NCBI GenBank assembly: GCA_944392605.1
Contig: CALXXE010000009.1
Coordinates: forward strand, 26,437 to 90,436
Reading direction: 5' to 3'
DNA length: 64,000 nt
DNA from: an uncultured Clostridia bacterium
GTDB taxonomy: Bacteria; Bacillota; Clostridia; TANB77; CAG-508
Each line of letters opens with the position of its first letter. Position 1 is the stretch's first letter. This document shows positions 17,873 to 26,716 of the stretch, piece by piece. Made by a program: the position numbers and the translations under genes. Under the pieces are notes generated by a model. It saw nothing but the letters and a program-made list of their open reading frames with translations. It had not been told where the DNA came from and made no database searches.

Positions 17873-19857
17873 TTAGTACTATTACTTTTTAATTCTTTTC
17901 CTTCTTTATTTTTCTTAACAAATGCTTGCATAATTATTGCAAAGAAGCAAACAATGGTTACTAATTGTAATCTGAATGTGAAAATATAATGATAACATGA
18001 ATGATTTGGTAACAATATATACCTTGCATATGGTAATAAACCTATAATTAGTAAACCATATATATAACCATTATATTTATTTTTATGTCTGTAATTATTA
18101 ATAAGTAGAAAAATTACTAGTATCACCGGTAATAAAATATATATGATAAATTTCTTTCTTATAAAATAAATCGGATATAAATTATTAAAGTTTCTTCTTA
18201 TCGCTTCTATCCACATTCTTTCTTCTTCTACATATCTAACCTCTCCATTTATTCTTGTACTTCCCTTTTGTATTGCTTCTATTATATAATTTTTATTTAA
18301 TACAATTGAAGCTATTATCCATTTTGCGATATACATTGCTATATATGAAATACCCCAAATCAGTATTGAAGCTATTATAAATTTAAGTATATCTTTAAAT
18401 CCAGTTAATTTATCCTGTTTATTTCTTTTTATTATTATAAACATTAATGGTAATAAAATTGTAAGCATTTCTACGGTTAAAAAATCGAAGAAGCATGTTA
18501 ACATTCCTGTTATCCAAAAAATAGGATACAATTTTTTATTGTCACCATTATCAATTTTTAAAACTATTATTGAAACAATAAAAGCAATCATAAATACCCA
18601 TGTATATTCAAAACATTGTGGTACAATAAATATTGAAATCATATAAAATGCTATTAACAATGGTATTACTATTTTTTTATCAATATTCCATAATTGTTTC
18701 ATTATTACTAATACTAATATCATCAAAACTATGGCACTAATAATATGTATTTGCTCAATTCCGAAAAACATAAGAAGCGGTTTCAATAAAACAATATATC
18801 CATGCCAGTATCTAGTATATTCTGTCTGTGCTTCTTCTTTTCCCTCTACTAAATCTTGAAAGCTTTCTATTACAAACTCTTCTTCAGTTTCTCGATATTT
18901 CGCCTCCAACACTGAACTTAAAGGTCTATTTGAATCTAAAGAATATATAATACTAAGTGCTATACTATCTGCATAATAATCCATTATGGTATCAGGTCTT
19001 CCTTTTATTTTTTCGGGGAAAATATCATTTGTAGAATTATATATGTATGCTGCTTCTTTACAATGTTCTTTTACTTTTTCATTTGGCAACATTGTTACAA
19101 CAACTAATGATATTATACAAATAATTAATGTAAGTAAAAACATTTTTAAATATCGAAAAATACCATGATTTCTTCTGTTGCCATCTTGTTCCAAAATTAC
19201 TTTTAAATGTCTTAATCCATCCCTAATAGTTCTTAAATTACCTTTTCCTTCACGTTTATCTTTATAAAAATTTATTGAAACTTCTACAATTTTCATATTT
19301 TTCTTAGCTGCCTTTATCATCATTTCACTTGCAAATTCCATTCCATCACTTGTACATTCTAAGGCTAAAAGACTTTCTTTTTTTCCTCCTCGCAATCCAC
19401 AATTAATGTCTTTTATTTTTACTCTATATTTTTTTCTTATCAAATAACTAAAAAATGGTGTCCCTATATATTGATGTAAAAATTTCATAGCGCCTTTTTC
19501 CATATATCCACCATATCTATTTCCTATTACTATATCATAGCCTGATTTTAATTTTTCAAACATCTCATCTAACTCTAAGAAATTATAGCTATCATCTGCA
19601 TCTCCCATAATAATATATTTTCCTTTTGCTTCTTCTATTCCTTTTTTTAAAGCTAGTCCATAGCCTTTAGGAGCAAAGTCTACTACCTTTGCTCCTAAAT
19701 TTAAAGCTATTTCTTTTGTTCTATCAGTACTTCCATTATTTACTACTAATATTTCTGCTGAAATATTATTCTTTTCTATAAACTTCTTAGCTTTTTCTAT
19801 TACTATTCCTATTGTCTTTTCTTCATTAAGTGCTGGTATTAATATTGTTAATTCCAT
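17863..19857 (-). CDS. GT2 glycosyltransferase fused to a polytopic membrane domain
   Basis: A 664-residue protein. Residues 1-235 are a family 2 glycosyltransferase of the dolichyl/undecaprenyl-phosphate sugar synthase type (LIPALNEEKTIG, VVNNGSTDRT, MGDADDSYNF with its acidic metal-binding residues, and DINCGLRGGKK). The rest has a large loop after the first helix and about ten membrane helices, resembling the membrane part of GT-C-like or PMT-like proteins. It probably makes a lipid-linked sugar and may act in cell-envelope glycosylation. It stands alone between terminators, so the acceptor is unknown. Confidence 0.85.
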   Translation of the reverse strand: MELTILIPALNEEKTIGIVIEKAKKFIEKNNISAEILVVNNGSTDRTKEIALNLGAKVVDFAPKGYGLALKKGIEEAKGKYIIMGDADDSYNFLELDEMFEKLKSGYDIVIGNRYGGYMEKGAMKFLHQYIGTPFFSYLIRKKYRVKIKDINCGLRGGKKESLLALECTSDGMEFASEMMIKAAKKNMKIVEVSINFYKDKREGKGNLRTIRDGLRHLKVILEQDGNRRNHGIFRYLKMFLLTLIICIISLVVVTMLPNEKVKEHCKEAAYIYNSTNDIFPEKIKGRPDTIMDYYADSIALSIIYSLDSNRPLSSVLEAKYRETEEEFVIESFQDLVEGKEEAQTEYTRYWHGYIVLLKPLLMFFGIEQIHIISAIVLMILVLVIMKQLWNIDKKIVIPLLIAFYMISIFIVPQCFEYTWVFMIAFIVSIIVLKIDNGDNKKLYPIFWITGMLTCFFDFLTVEMLTILLPLMFIIIKRNKQDKLTGFKDILKFIIASILIWGISYIAMYIAKWIIASIVLNKNYIIEAIQKGSTRINGEVRYVEEERMWIEAIRRNFNNLYPIYFIRKKFIIYILLPVILVIFLLINNYRHKNKYNGYIYGLLIIGLLPYARYILLPNHSCYHYIFTFRLQLVTIVCFFAIIMQAFVKKNKEGKELKSNSTKKL

Positions 19858-19881
19858 TTTTATTTTCCTTTATATTATTGT

Positions 19882-21090
19882 TTATTGTGCTAAAGTTATG
19901 TTTGAATCACTTGACTTAGTATTAAATATTTCTTCTAATCGTGGACAACTTCCACTTAATACTAAATTACATCCTTCATTTTGTGCAACAAATCTCAAAC
20001 AATGATTAATATTATTAACATTTTGTGCATTAATAACTAAATTACCTGTTAAGCTATTACACCCTTCAAATGTTCCCCACATGCTTGTTACACTATCAGG
20101 AATTGCTGGTACTTGCTTTAAAGCTATACAATCGCTAAAGGTATGATCCATATTCTTGACATTACTTGGTATATTTGTAACAGTTTCCAATTTTTCACAA
20201 TAGTCAAAAGTTGAATCCATTGATACAACACTATCTGGAATTTTTGGGCATTCTGTTATATCTAAACTTTCAAATGTTGAATCCATACATGTAACTGGTA
20301 AAAATCCCTTATCACTTCCTGCTAATTTTACGTATGCAGGTATCTCACCATCTATTTTTCCAGCATTAACTGTTCCTACATAACCTCTACTTAAATTTGA
20401 CCCATAGCCTGTTCCTAATCCAACTCCACCATATATTGTATCCTCAAATGTTTTCCAATTATCCATATTAACCGGATTACCATCAGAATCTAAACCTATT
20501 ATTTCATTTGTTTCACTTTGATCAGGGTGTTTTGTTGCATTTTCAAATATTTCGTCCCAATCTGGTTCTGAACTTCCTGTGCCTGAACTTGCACTAGTGT
20601 TCCATATTTCTTCTACCTCTGTAGCACTTGCATAATATTTAACTATATAACTTCCGTTTTCTTGTTCTAATTTATAAACATCATCTGTTCCTGAACCATT
20701 TCCTAATGATTGTTTTGCTCCAGTTAAAGCTTCTACATTAATTACTCCATCACTACTTGCATATCCTTTTGAAACTAGCCATGCTAAAAAGTCTGTTTCT
20801 ACTGCAAAGCTATGTTCTTCTTTTCCTTGTATTTGAACAACCTCTGTACTTGCAAGCTTTGTTGTACTTGCTGTATTTAATTCTATTTGCCATTCATTAT
20901 ATGCAAGAGATATACTGTCTCTTATAGTTCCATGTGATTGTTCAATTTTAGCATTATTAGCTTGAGTAAGTATTCCATTTTGTCCTGTAAGCATTGCAAT
21001 TGATACTCCTGCTAAAATTAGTAATACTATAATAGTAATTACTAATGCTATAAGTGTAATTCCTTTTGCTGTTTTTAAGTTTCCTTTCAT
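19882..21090 (-). CDS. Prepilin-like protein with BspA-like C-terminal repeats
   Basis: A 402-residue protein. The N-terminus (KGITLIALVITIIVLLILAG) is a class III prepilin signal: a short basic leader ending in Gly, then the hydrophobic pilin helix, but without the usual Glu at position +5. After a Thr/Ser-rich region the C-terminal part has repeated segments of the form DSTFDYCEKLETVTNIP, a BspA/LRR_5-type pattern spaced about 23 residues. It is probably a minor pseudopilin or surface-displayed protein exported by a type II/IV-pilus-like machine not encoded here. Expression is likely controlled by the structured leader upstream. Confidence 0.75.
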   Translation of the reverse strand: MKGNLKTAKGITLIALVITIIVLLILAGVSIAMLTGQNGILTQANNAKIEQSHGTIRDSISLAYNEWQIELNTASTTKLASTEVVQIQGKEEHSFAVETDFLAWLVSKGYASSDGVINVEALTGAKQSLGNGSGTDDVYKLEQENGSYIVKYYASATEVEEIWNTSASSGTGSSEPDWDEIFENATKHPDQSETNEIIGLDSDGNPVNMDNWKTFEDTIYGGVGLGTGYGSNLSRGYVGTVNAGKIDGEIPAYVKLAGSDKGFLPVTCMDSTFESLDITECPKIPDSVVSMDSTFDYCEKLETVTNIPSNVKNMDHTFSDCIALKQVPAIPDSVTSMWGTFEGCNSLTGNLVINAQNVNNINHCLRFVAQNEGCNLVLSGSCPRLEEIFNTKSSDSNITLAQ

Positions 21091-21130
21091 TTGTTTTTCC
21101 TTCCTTTCCTTTTGTTTTTAAGGCAAAAAA

Positions 21131-21174
21131 AGACAGCAACAAAACCTATATGTTTATAGGTTCGTTACTGTCTA
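21131..21174 (-). terminator. Intrinsic terminator inside the prepilin leader
   Basis: The minus-strand RNA forms a long stem (AGACAGTAAC-AACCTATA against TATAGGTT-GTTGCTGTCT) with an AACA loop and then seven T. It lies 40 bases before the prepilin ATG and downstream of the promoter, so it is an attenuation terminator rather than the end of a gene. Confidence 0.8.
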
Positions 21175-21287
21175 ATGTAAATAAGCCATTGCTAAATAAA
21201 CTGTACTTTATTTTATTAAAGTATAGCTCTCTCTCTCTCTCTCTCTCTTAGAGCTTCAAGGATTCTAGCAACTAGCATCATTTACAT
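21175..21287 (-). ncRNA. Structured leader RNA with GA microsatellite (candidate cis-regulator)
   Basis: The leader is closed by an 8-bp stem (ATGTAAAT at 21280-21287 with ATTTACAT at 21175-21182). Inside are a CTAG-TTG-CTAG hairpin, a hairpin AGCTCT/AGAGCT whose loop is made of 11 GA units (21227-21248 as CT on the plus strand), and a TACTTTA/TAAAGTA hairpin. The attenuation terminator follows directly. The architecture is riboswitch-like, but I do not recognise a known class: the conserved cores of the c-di-GMP-I, c-di-GMP-II and T-box classes are not seen. Confidence 0.55.
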
Positions 21288-21316
21288 ACACCTCTCTTCT
21301 TTTTTTCTATGTTCAT

Positions 21317-21345
21317 ATTATATATTAGAATTATTGCTATTTCAA
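21317..21345 (-). promoter_or_regulatory. Promoter of the prepilin leader
   Basis: TTGAAA (21340-21345), exactly 17 bases, then a perfect TATAAT (21317-21322) on the minus strand. Transcription would begin near 21310, giving a 5' untranslated leader of about 220 bases. Confidence 0.75.
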
Positions 21346-21379
21346 TTACAGAAATATTACATTTTTGTTACAACATCCA

Positions 21380-22465
21380 TTACTTTTTTAATATAATATC
21401 AAACTCAATAAATTCATCATCATTTTTAACTGTAATCGTTCCATCATGAAGTTCTACTATTTCTTTAGTTATGGCTAAGCCTAGTCCTGCTCCTCCTGTT
21501 ACACTGGTTCTTGAATCATCTCCTCTATAAAACTTTTCAAATATTTTATCTAGTTTATACTTTGGAATCTTTTCTCCTTCGTTTTTAAAGGAAATGAATA
21601 TTTCATTATCATTTTCTTCTAGTTTTATATATATTGTGGTATTTTCAAAGCTGTAACTTATAGCATTTTTAAGAAGATTTCCAAATGCTCTTGCAAGCTT
21701 ATCTCCATCACCTAGATACATAACTTTTTCTTCTGCTTCCAAATCACATTTTAAATGTTTTTCTTCAAGCATTGGGAAACATTCATCCACTAATTGTTGT
21801 AATAAATAAGACAAATTAATATTTTGTTTGTTTATAGGCATACTACTTAAATTATATCTTGTTATATCAAAAAACTCATTTGTAAGTTCCTCTACTCTTA
21901 ATGCTTTATCAAGAGCAATTTTCATATACTTTTCTTGTAAATTTCTTGGTATTTCTTTTTCATCTGTAAGAAGTGTTAAATAACCAATAATTGAAGTAAG
22001 AGGTGTTTTTAAATCATGAGCCATATACATGATTAAATCATTTTTCTTGTCTTCCGCTTCTTTAGCCTTCTTTTTACTTAAAATATAATCATATTTTATA
22101 TCATTTAACTTATCTGAGAACTCATTAACTTCACTTGGTAACTTAATTGTCTCATTATCTTCTTTTAATATTAAATCTAAAGATTTATATACTTCATTCA
22201 TTCCATCTACATATTTTGAAATAAATCTATAAATTATTACTGCTAAAACAATTCCTATATAAATATAAACAACCACATCTCTATTATAAACAATCCAAGA
22301 ATATAAATCATAATTAAGCCTTGCAACCAATTCTGATAAAGTATTTTCAAAAAATAGAGCTAATATAAAATATACTATAATAGAAATTATTACAGCTATT
22401 AATAAATTCCCAAATAAAGTCATAAACAATTTTAATTTTTTCTTAGTTAATCTGTTAATGTTCAA
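21380..22465 (-). CDS. Sensor histidine kinase
   Basis: A 361-residue kinase with two N-terminal helices (about 12-36 and 64-83), a short coiled region (KKKAKEAEDKKND), the H-box MAHDLKTPLTSIIGYL, and ATPase boxes NLLKNAISYS and GGAGLGLAI. Its VanS-like or YvrG-like layout suggests envelope stress sensing. The response regulator is encoded 19 bases upstream. The start has AGGATTAGAATTG upstream, a weak site. Confidence 0.92.
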   Translation of the reverse strand: MNINRLTKKKLKLFMTLFGNLLIAVIISIIVYFILALFFENTLSELVARLNYDLYSWIVYNRDVVVYIYIGIVLAVIIYRFISKYVDGMNEVYKSLDLILKEDNETIKLPSEVNEFSDKLNDIKYDYILSKKKAKEAEDKKNDLIMYMAHDLKTPLTSIIGYLTLLTDEKEIPRNLQEKYMKIALDKALRVEELTNEFFDITRYNLSSMPINKQNINLSYLLQQLVDECFPMLEEKHLKCDLEAEEKVMYLGDGDKLARAFGNLLKNAISYSFENTTIYIKLEENDNEIFISFKNEGEKIPKYKLDKIFEKFYRGDDSRTSVTGGAGLGLAITKEIVELHDGTITVKNDDEFIEFDIILKK

Positions 22466-22484
22466 TTCTAATCCTCCATTACTC

Positions 22485-23168
22485 TTATTCTAACTTATAT
22501 CCTACACCCCATACTGTTTTTATAAACTTTGGCTTTTTAGTATCTTCTCCTAGCTTTTCTCTTATTCTTCTAATATGAACCATAACTGTATTATTACTAT
22601 CAAAATATTTCTCTTTCCAAACTTTTTCAAATAACTCTTCTGAACTTATTACTTTTCCTCTATTATTTGCAAGATAAAGTAATATTTCAAACTCTAGTGG
22701 TGTTAATTCTATTTCTTTATCATATAATAAGCATTTATGCTCTTGCTTTTCTATTGTGAGTCCATTTATTTCAAGTACATCCTTCTTGTTTTCTACATCA
22801 TTATATAATGTATATCTTCTGAACTGTGATTTCACTCTTGCAACTAATTCTAATGGATTAAATGGTTTTGTTATATAATCATCTGCACCTATTGTTAATC
22901 CTTTTATCTTATCATTATCTTCTATTTTAGCAGTAAGCATGATAATAGGAAATTTTAATCCTTTATCTCTAATATATTTACAAATTTGGAAACCATTTTT
23001 TCCTCCAATCATTATATCTAGTATTGCCATATCTAGTTTTTCTTCATCAATACATTTTATAGCTTCTTCTGAATTATAAAATTTATATACATTATAATTT
23101 TCATTCTTAAGATAAACTTCTACTAAGTCTGCAATTTCTTTTTCATCATCTAATACTAATATGTTCAT
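22485..23168 (-). CDS. OmpR-family response regulator (VanR-like)
   Basis: A 227-residue protein with a receiver (VLDDE, DIMIGGKNG with the phospho-acceptor Asp in LDIM, TAK, TKPF) and a winged helix (SNNTVMVHIRRIREKL, KTVWGVGYKL). It is first in the operon with the kinase. It is divergent to the C39-like protease gene, a plausible target, and a short TTAC-N5-GTAA dyad lies in the shared intergenic region. Confidence 0.93.
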   Translation of the reverse strand: MNILVLDDEKEIADLVEVYLKNENYNVYKFYNSEEAIKCIDEEKLDMAILDIMIGGKNGFQICKYIRDKGLKFPIIMLTAKIEDNDKIKGLTIGADDYITKPFNPLELVARVKSQFRRYTLYNDVENKKDVLEINGLTIEKQEHKCLLYDKEIELTPLEFEILLYLANNRGKVISSEELFEKVWKEKYFDSNNTVMVHIRRIREKLGEDTKKPKFIKTVWGVGYKLE

Positions 23169-23323
23169 TTTTCTCTTCCCCTCTTTTACTTAGGTAATTA
23201 TAACATATAAATTATTGTTTTTAATCTTATTTTACAAATCGTAAGAAAATGTTAAGAATTTTGTTAGTTTTTCTTTAAGAACTTTTATTTTTTATTTGTT
23301 ATAAATATTTCAGGGTGATTTAT

Positions 23324-24070
23324 ATGAATAGAAATATTAAGAAAAATAAAAAGAAAAAATTAAATTTAAAATTTATTTTATTTGTAATAATTCTTATTTT
23401 TATAGGAATCTATTTGCTATATACCATAAATTATTCTTTAACTACTAATATCTTTTTACCTATATCTAACTCTAAAAACAACAATTATTCTGGTATAGGT
23501 CAAGAAGCGGTTAGTGACAAAGATGGTTATTTTACTACTTTTACAACAATAGATGAAAATAAAAAAACATATAAGGAATTCAAACAAAATGGTAATAGCT
23601 CTTGGGCACAAAATAGTTATTGGGGTGGCACTATGGAAGAAAATGGCTGTGGAATAACTTCTCTTGCCATTATCGCTAGTGGTTATGGTATGAACATTAC
23701 TCCTGAAGATTTAAGAAAAGAATTTTATCCTGTACTTGATGGAAATGATTTTGGAAGTGTTTTAAAGAATTATTATAATATAGAAAATACAGATTTCTTA
23801 TATGATACTTCATATTTTTCTAATAACTATATTTTAGAACATTTAAAAACTAATAGACCTGTTTTAGTCTGTGTATGGAATAAACCACATGATAATAGAT
23901 GGACAACTGCCTCTCATTATTTAGTATTACTTGCATGTGATAACAGTAATAAAGTTTATGTTTCTAATCCTAATGGTGGTAAAAATGATAGTAAATCTTC
24001 CGGATGGTATGATATAAATGAAATAACACCTTTTATTGCTAAAATTCTTTTTATAAAAAGTTATAATTAA
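23324..24070 (+). CDS. Membrane-anchored C39-like cysteine protease
   Basis: About 248 residues: a lysine-rich cytoplasmic start, one membrane helix (about 17-38) and an extracellular Peptidase_C39_2 domain (PF13529). The catalytic Cys is in MEENGCGITSLAII, the His in TASHYLVLLA and the third residue in VSNPNGG. ATG 23324 is preferred over GTG 23315 because AGGGTGAT lies at the right distance. The family cleaves or modifies peptides at the cell surface; the substrate is unknown. Confidence 0.8.
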   Translation: MNRNIKKNKKKKLNLKFILFVIILIFIGIYLLYTINYSLTTNIFLPISNSKNNNYSGIGQEAVSDKDGYFTTFTTIDENKKTYKEFKQNGNSSWAQNSYWGGTMEENGCGITSLAIIASGYGMNITPEDLRKEFYPVLDGNDFGSVLKNYYNIENTDFLYDTSYFSNNYILEHLKTNRPVLVCVWNKPHDNRWTTASHYLVLLACDNSNKVYVSNPNGGKNDSKSSGWYDINEITPFIAKILFIKSYN

Positions 24071-24102
24071 CCCCAAAAATCAAATGTTATTTGGGGTTTA
24101 AT
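24068..24102 (+). terminator. Terminator of the C39-like gene
   Basis: The stem AACCCCAAA/TTTGGGGTT is followed by TAATT. It overlaps the stop codon. Confidence 0.7.
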
Positions 24103-24120
24103 TACATTTCTTGTTTATTT

Positions 24121-24173
24121 AATTATTTCTTCTAGTACCATTTGCTCTACTGCTAACATATTACCTACTTTCC
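24121..24173 (-). repeat. Out-of-gene copy of the Rpn C-terminal segment
   Basis: The sequence just after the nuclease stop repeats the internal segment at about 24333-24386 with few changes. Translated, it gives NMLAVEQMVLEE against NMLAAEQMVLEE in the gene. It is a partial tandem duplication left outside the reading frame. Confidence 0.6.
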
Positions 24174-25208
24174 TTATTTTATACTTTTCTTTAGTTCTTC
24201 AATTTTTTTTACAGGTAGTCCGCTAACTTTACTCACTGTTTCTATTGAATATCCCATTTTTAACATATTAACACACATAATATTTTTTCCTTCATCGATT
24301 CCAATACGTTTTCCTTCATTTCTTAGCATTTCATTTTCTTCTAATACCATTTGTTCTGCTGCTAACATATTATCACTTCCCTTTCCTATTATTTTTTCCA
24401 TAATTTTATTTGTTATTTCAGTTCCAATTTTTTTATTTAATATTAATTCCACTGCTGTATATACTATTTCTTTATGCTCTTCTTTTTGTATTCTTTTGTT
24501 TATTTCAAACATTGTACGTACTAAATCTTTTGTACTTCTTTCTTTTTCTATAAGCATTATTTTACTTAAGATTCCCCCTTCTTCCAATAGTTCTTCTTTT
24601 GTATAATTGTTTACATCTACTAATGTATAATATCCAAGTGTTCCTAATTCTATTTTTTCTTCTTTTATTTTTGTATCTTCAAATAATTTTTCTTGTATTT
24701 CTTTTATATAATTCTTCGCTGTCCATTTTTCTTTTCCTGTATACAACACTATTGGAATCACTAAACATTCTTTATCTTCTTTTTTAGGATTTTCTACTTC
24801 ATTTGCTCTCATTATTTCTATTTGATAATTTAATATCCTATAGGACATTCTATAGTCTACTCTTGTTTGATGTTCTATTAATATTACTATGTTTGTACCT
24901 TTTATTTTATATACTATATCTGCTTCTCTATATTTTAATTCTGTTGTTACAAAACTATTTTGTGATGCTACTAAGTCACTTGGCTTTATTTTTATTCCTA
25001 TTATTTTGCTTATAAATTTTGATGCTTCTTTCTTGCTTTGAAATACTCTTTTTACTATTTTATCATGTTCTTTATCTATTTTGCTTTTATTTTTATTAAA
25101 TTCTTCACTTTCTTTAGCGTATTTTTTAACTAAATCCATAAACACAGGATCTTTTAAATATTTTTCTATGTCTATTTTTGTTGTACTTTTTATTTCTATT
25201 TCTATCAT
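24174..25208 (-). CDS. Rpn-family PD-(D/E)XK nuclease/transposase-like protein
   Basis: A 344-residue protein of the Rpn (recombination-promoting nuclease, transposase_31-like) group. The nuclease core is EADIVYKIKGTNIVILIEHQT (Asp, then Glu-x-Gln) after a helical HDKIVKRVFQSKKEASKFI segment. The C-terminal third is helical with MLKMGYSIETVSKVSGL, a typical repeated tail of these proteins. Such genes are abundant in gut Clostridia, and their role (DNA exchange or phage defence) is debated. A partial duplicate of its tail lies after the stop codon. Confidence 0.8.
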   Translation of the reverse strand: MIEIEIKSTTKIDIEKYLKDPVFMDLVKKYAKESEEFNKNKSKIDKEHDKIVKRVFQSKKEASKFISKIIGIKIKPSDLVASQNSFVTTELKYREADIVYKIKGTNIVILIEHQTRVDYRMSYRILNYQIEIMRANEVENPKKEDKECLVIPIVLYTGKEKWTAKNYIKEIQEKLFEDTKIKEEKIELGTLGYYTLVDVNNYTKEELLEEGGILSKIMLIEKERSTKDLVRTMFEINKRIQKEEHKEIVYTAVELILNKKIGTEITNKIMEKIIGKGSDNMLAAEQMVLEENEMLRNEGKRIGIDEGKNIMCVNMLKMGYSIETVSKVSGLPVKKIEELKKSIK

Positions 25209-25493
25209 CTCCTAATATATCATTTATTTATCTTAAAGGCAATATTTACATTTTAATAAATATAATATTTTTCTTATGTTTTTCTTCGTTTTTCATAACT
25301 TTTCTCTTTCTTTTGTACTTTTTGTCACCTTCTTTTTTGTCTTTTATTTTTTCTTTTTTGGGAAAATAGTGTGAGATAAAAAAATAGTTTTTCACACATT
25401 TAATTTGAATTAAAATTCTTTTATATTAAAACATGAATAGAAAAAGAAGTCAAGTTTAAAAATAAACTTTTCATCGCAAAATTCGACAATTCA
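25209..25493. other. Intergenic region without a recognised gene
   Basis: Very AT-rich, with long pyrimidine runs. It holds the upstream region of the Rpn gene. I see no credible ORF or structured RNA. Confidence 0.5.
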
Positions 25494-25528
25494 AAAACTA
25501 GTAAGTAAATTAAATACTTACTAGTTTT
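25494..25528 (-). terminator. Terminator of the Nat-type ABC operon
   Basis: A perfect 14-bp inverted repeat (AAAACTAGTAAGTA) with a seven-base loop; T-runs on both sides make it potentially bidirectional. It lies 40 bases after the permease stop. Confidence 0.75.
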
Positions 25529-25567
25529 AAATTTATCTCGTATTCTTTTTTCATCTTTTCTTTTTGT

Positions 25568-26716
25568 TTATTTTGAGAACAATACTTTTTCTGACTTATA
25601 TTGTTTAATAATAACTTTTAAGACAATTGTTATATATATAATTGTAGAAATTGCCATTAAAGCAATATTAAGTAAATCTATTTTTCCATTGCTTATATCT
25701 GTAAAAATTACAGTAAAGTTTATAAATGGAATTATAGAAAGTATAGGGCTTCCTTGTACGCCTATCATAAATGCTATCATTCCTGGGAAGAATGATATAA
25801 ATGTTAGTGGTGTCAAAGCACTTTGAGCTTCTTTAAATGTTTTTGATGTACTTGCTATTGCTATACATAATCCACTTATAAAGAATGAGTATGCAATTAT
25901 AACAATAACGCTAAACACTAAACTTACAGGTGAAAACATTATATCTATTCCTTCATAAATGCTAAACATATCTTTTGTAATAACAAGTGAAATTACTGCT
26001 AAGACTAAGCTAATTAAACCTGTTATAATTGAAGATATTGAAACACTTAAGAATTTTCCAACAATAATATCTTTACTTCTAATTGGAAAAGTAAGTAATG
26101 TCTCTAGCGTTCCTCTTTCCTTTTCTCCTGCCGTCGTATCTGTTGCGGGATATGTCGCAGATACCGTAATTGCCATAACTATGAATAAAAACGCATAATT
26201 TTTAATATAATTTGCAAAATAATTATCTTCTTCAAATATGTTTTCTTCTACTGTTATAATACTAAATACTTCATCTGGATTTATATTGTTATTTGCTAAG
26301 TAAGATGTTTGTAAGTATTGTTTATAGGCTTCAAAATAAGCTTGTACTAGATTTTCAGCATAAGTATCGTTATCATTTGTTCCTGTATTTAGAACATATT
26401 TATTATCCTCTTTTGTTACATATAAATAGATTTCTCCATTATCATATTTTTGTTTTAACTCTTCTTCTGTTCCTTCAATTACTTCTATAGCTATTTGTTT
26501 TGCAATTTCTTTTTCTTCTTCACTTAACTCATATGAAAAACCTATCTTATTATATTCTTCTACATCTTTACTTACTTGTGCTTCAAATAAAGCAGACATA
26601 CCAATTATTAATAAAGGTATAAATATTGGAATCACCAGCATCATTGCTAAAGATTTTTTATCCCTAAATAATTCTCTAAGTTCCTTTTTTAATATATTAA
26701 ACAAATTACTCTTCAT
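25568..26716 (-). CDS. ABC-2 type permease (NatB-like)
   Basis: A 382-residue membrane subunit with an N-terminal helix (about 24-44), an extracytoplasmic domain of about 130 residues and five or six C-terminal helices. The motif TTAGEKERGTLETLLTFPI is diagnostic of the ABC-2/NatB group. It would export Na+, a peptide or another compound together with the ATPase encoded just upstream, whose gene it overlaps by 11 bases. Confidence 0.88.
   Translation of the reverse strand: MKSNLFNILKKELRELFRDKKSLAMMLVIPIFIPLLIIGMSALFEAQVSKDVEEYNKIGFSYELSEEEKEIAKQIAIEVIEGTEEELKQKYDNGEIYLYVTKEDNKYVLNTGTNDNDTYAENLVQAYFEAYKQYLQTSYLANNNINPDEVFSIITVEENIFEEDNYFANYIKNYAFLFIVMAITVSATYPATDTTAGEKERGTLETLLTFPIRSKDIIVGKFLSVSISSIITGLISLVLAVISLVITKDMFSIYEGIDIMFSPVSLVFSVIVIIAYSFFISGLCIAIASTSKTFKEAQSALTPLTFISFFPGMIAFMIGVQGSPILSIIPFINFTVIFTDISNGKIDLLNIALMAISTIIYITIVLKVIIKQYKSEKVLFSK

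Noticed and set aside
21175-21287. Assigning the leader to a c-di-GMP, T-box or purine riboswitch
   Set aside because: None of the conserved core sequences of these classes is present, so it is left as an unclassified leader.
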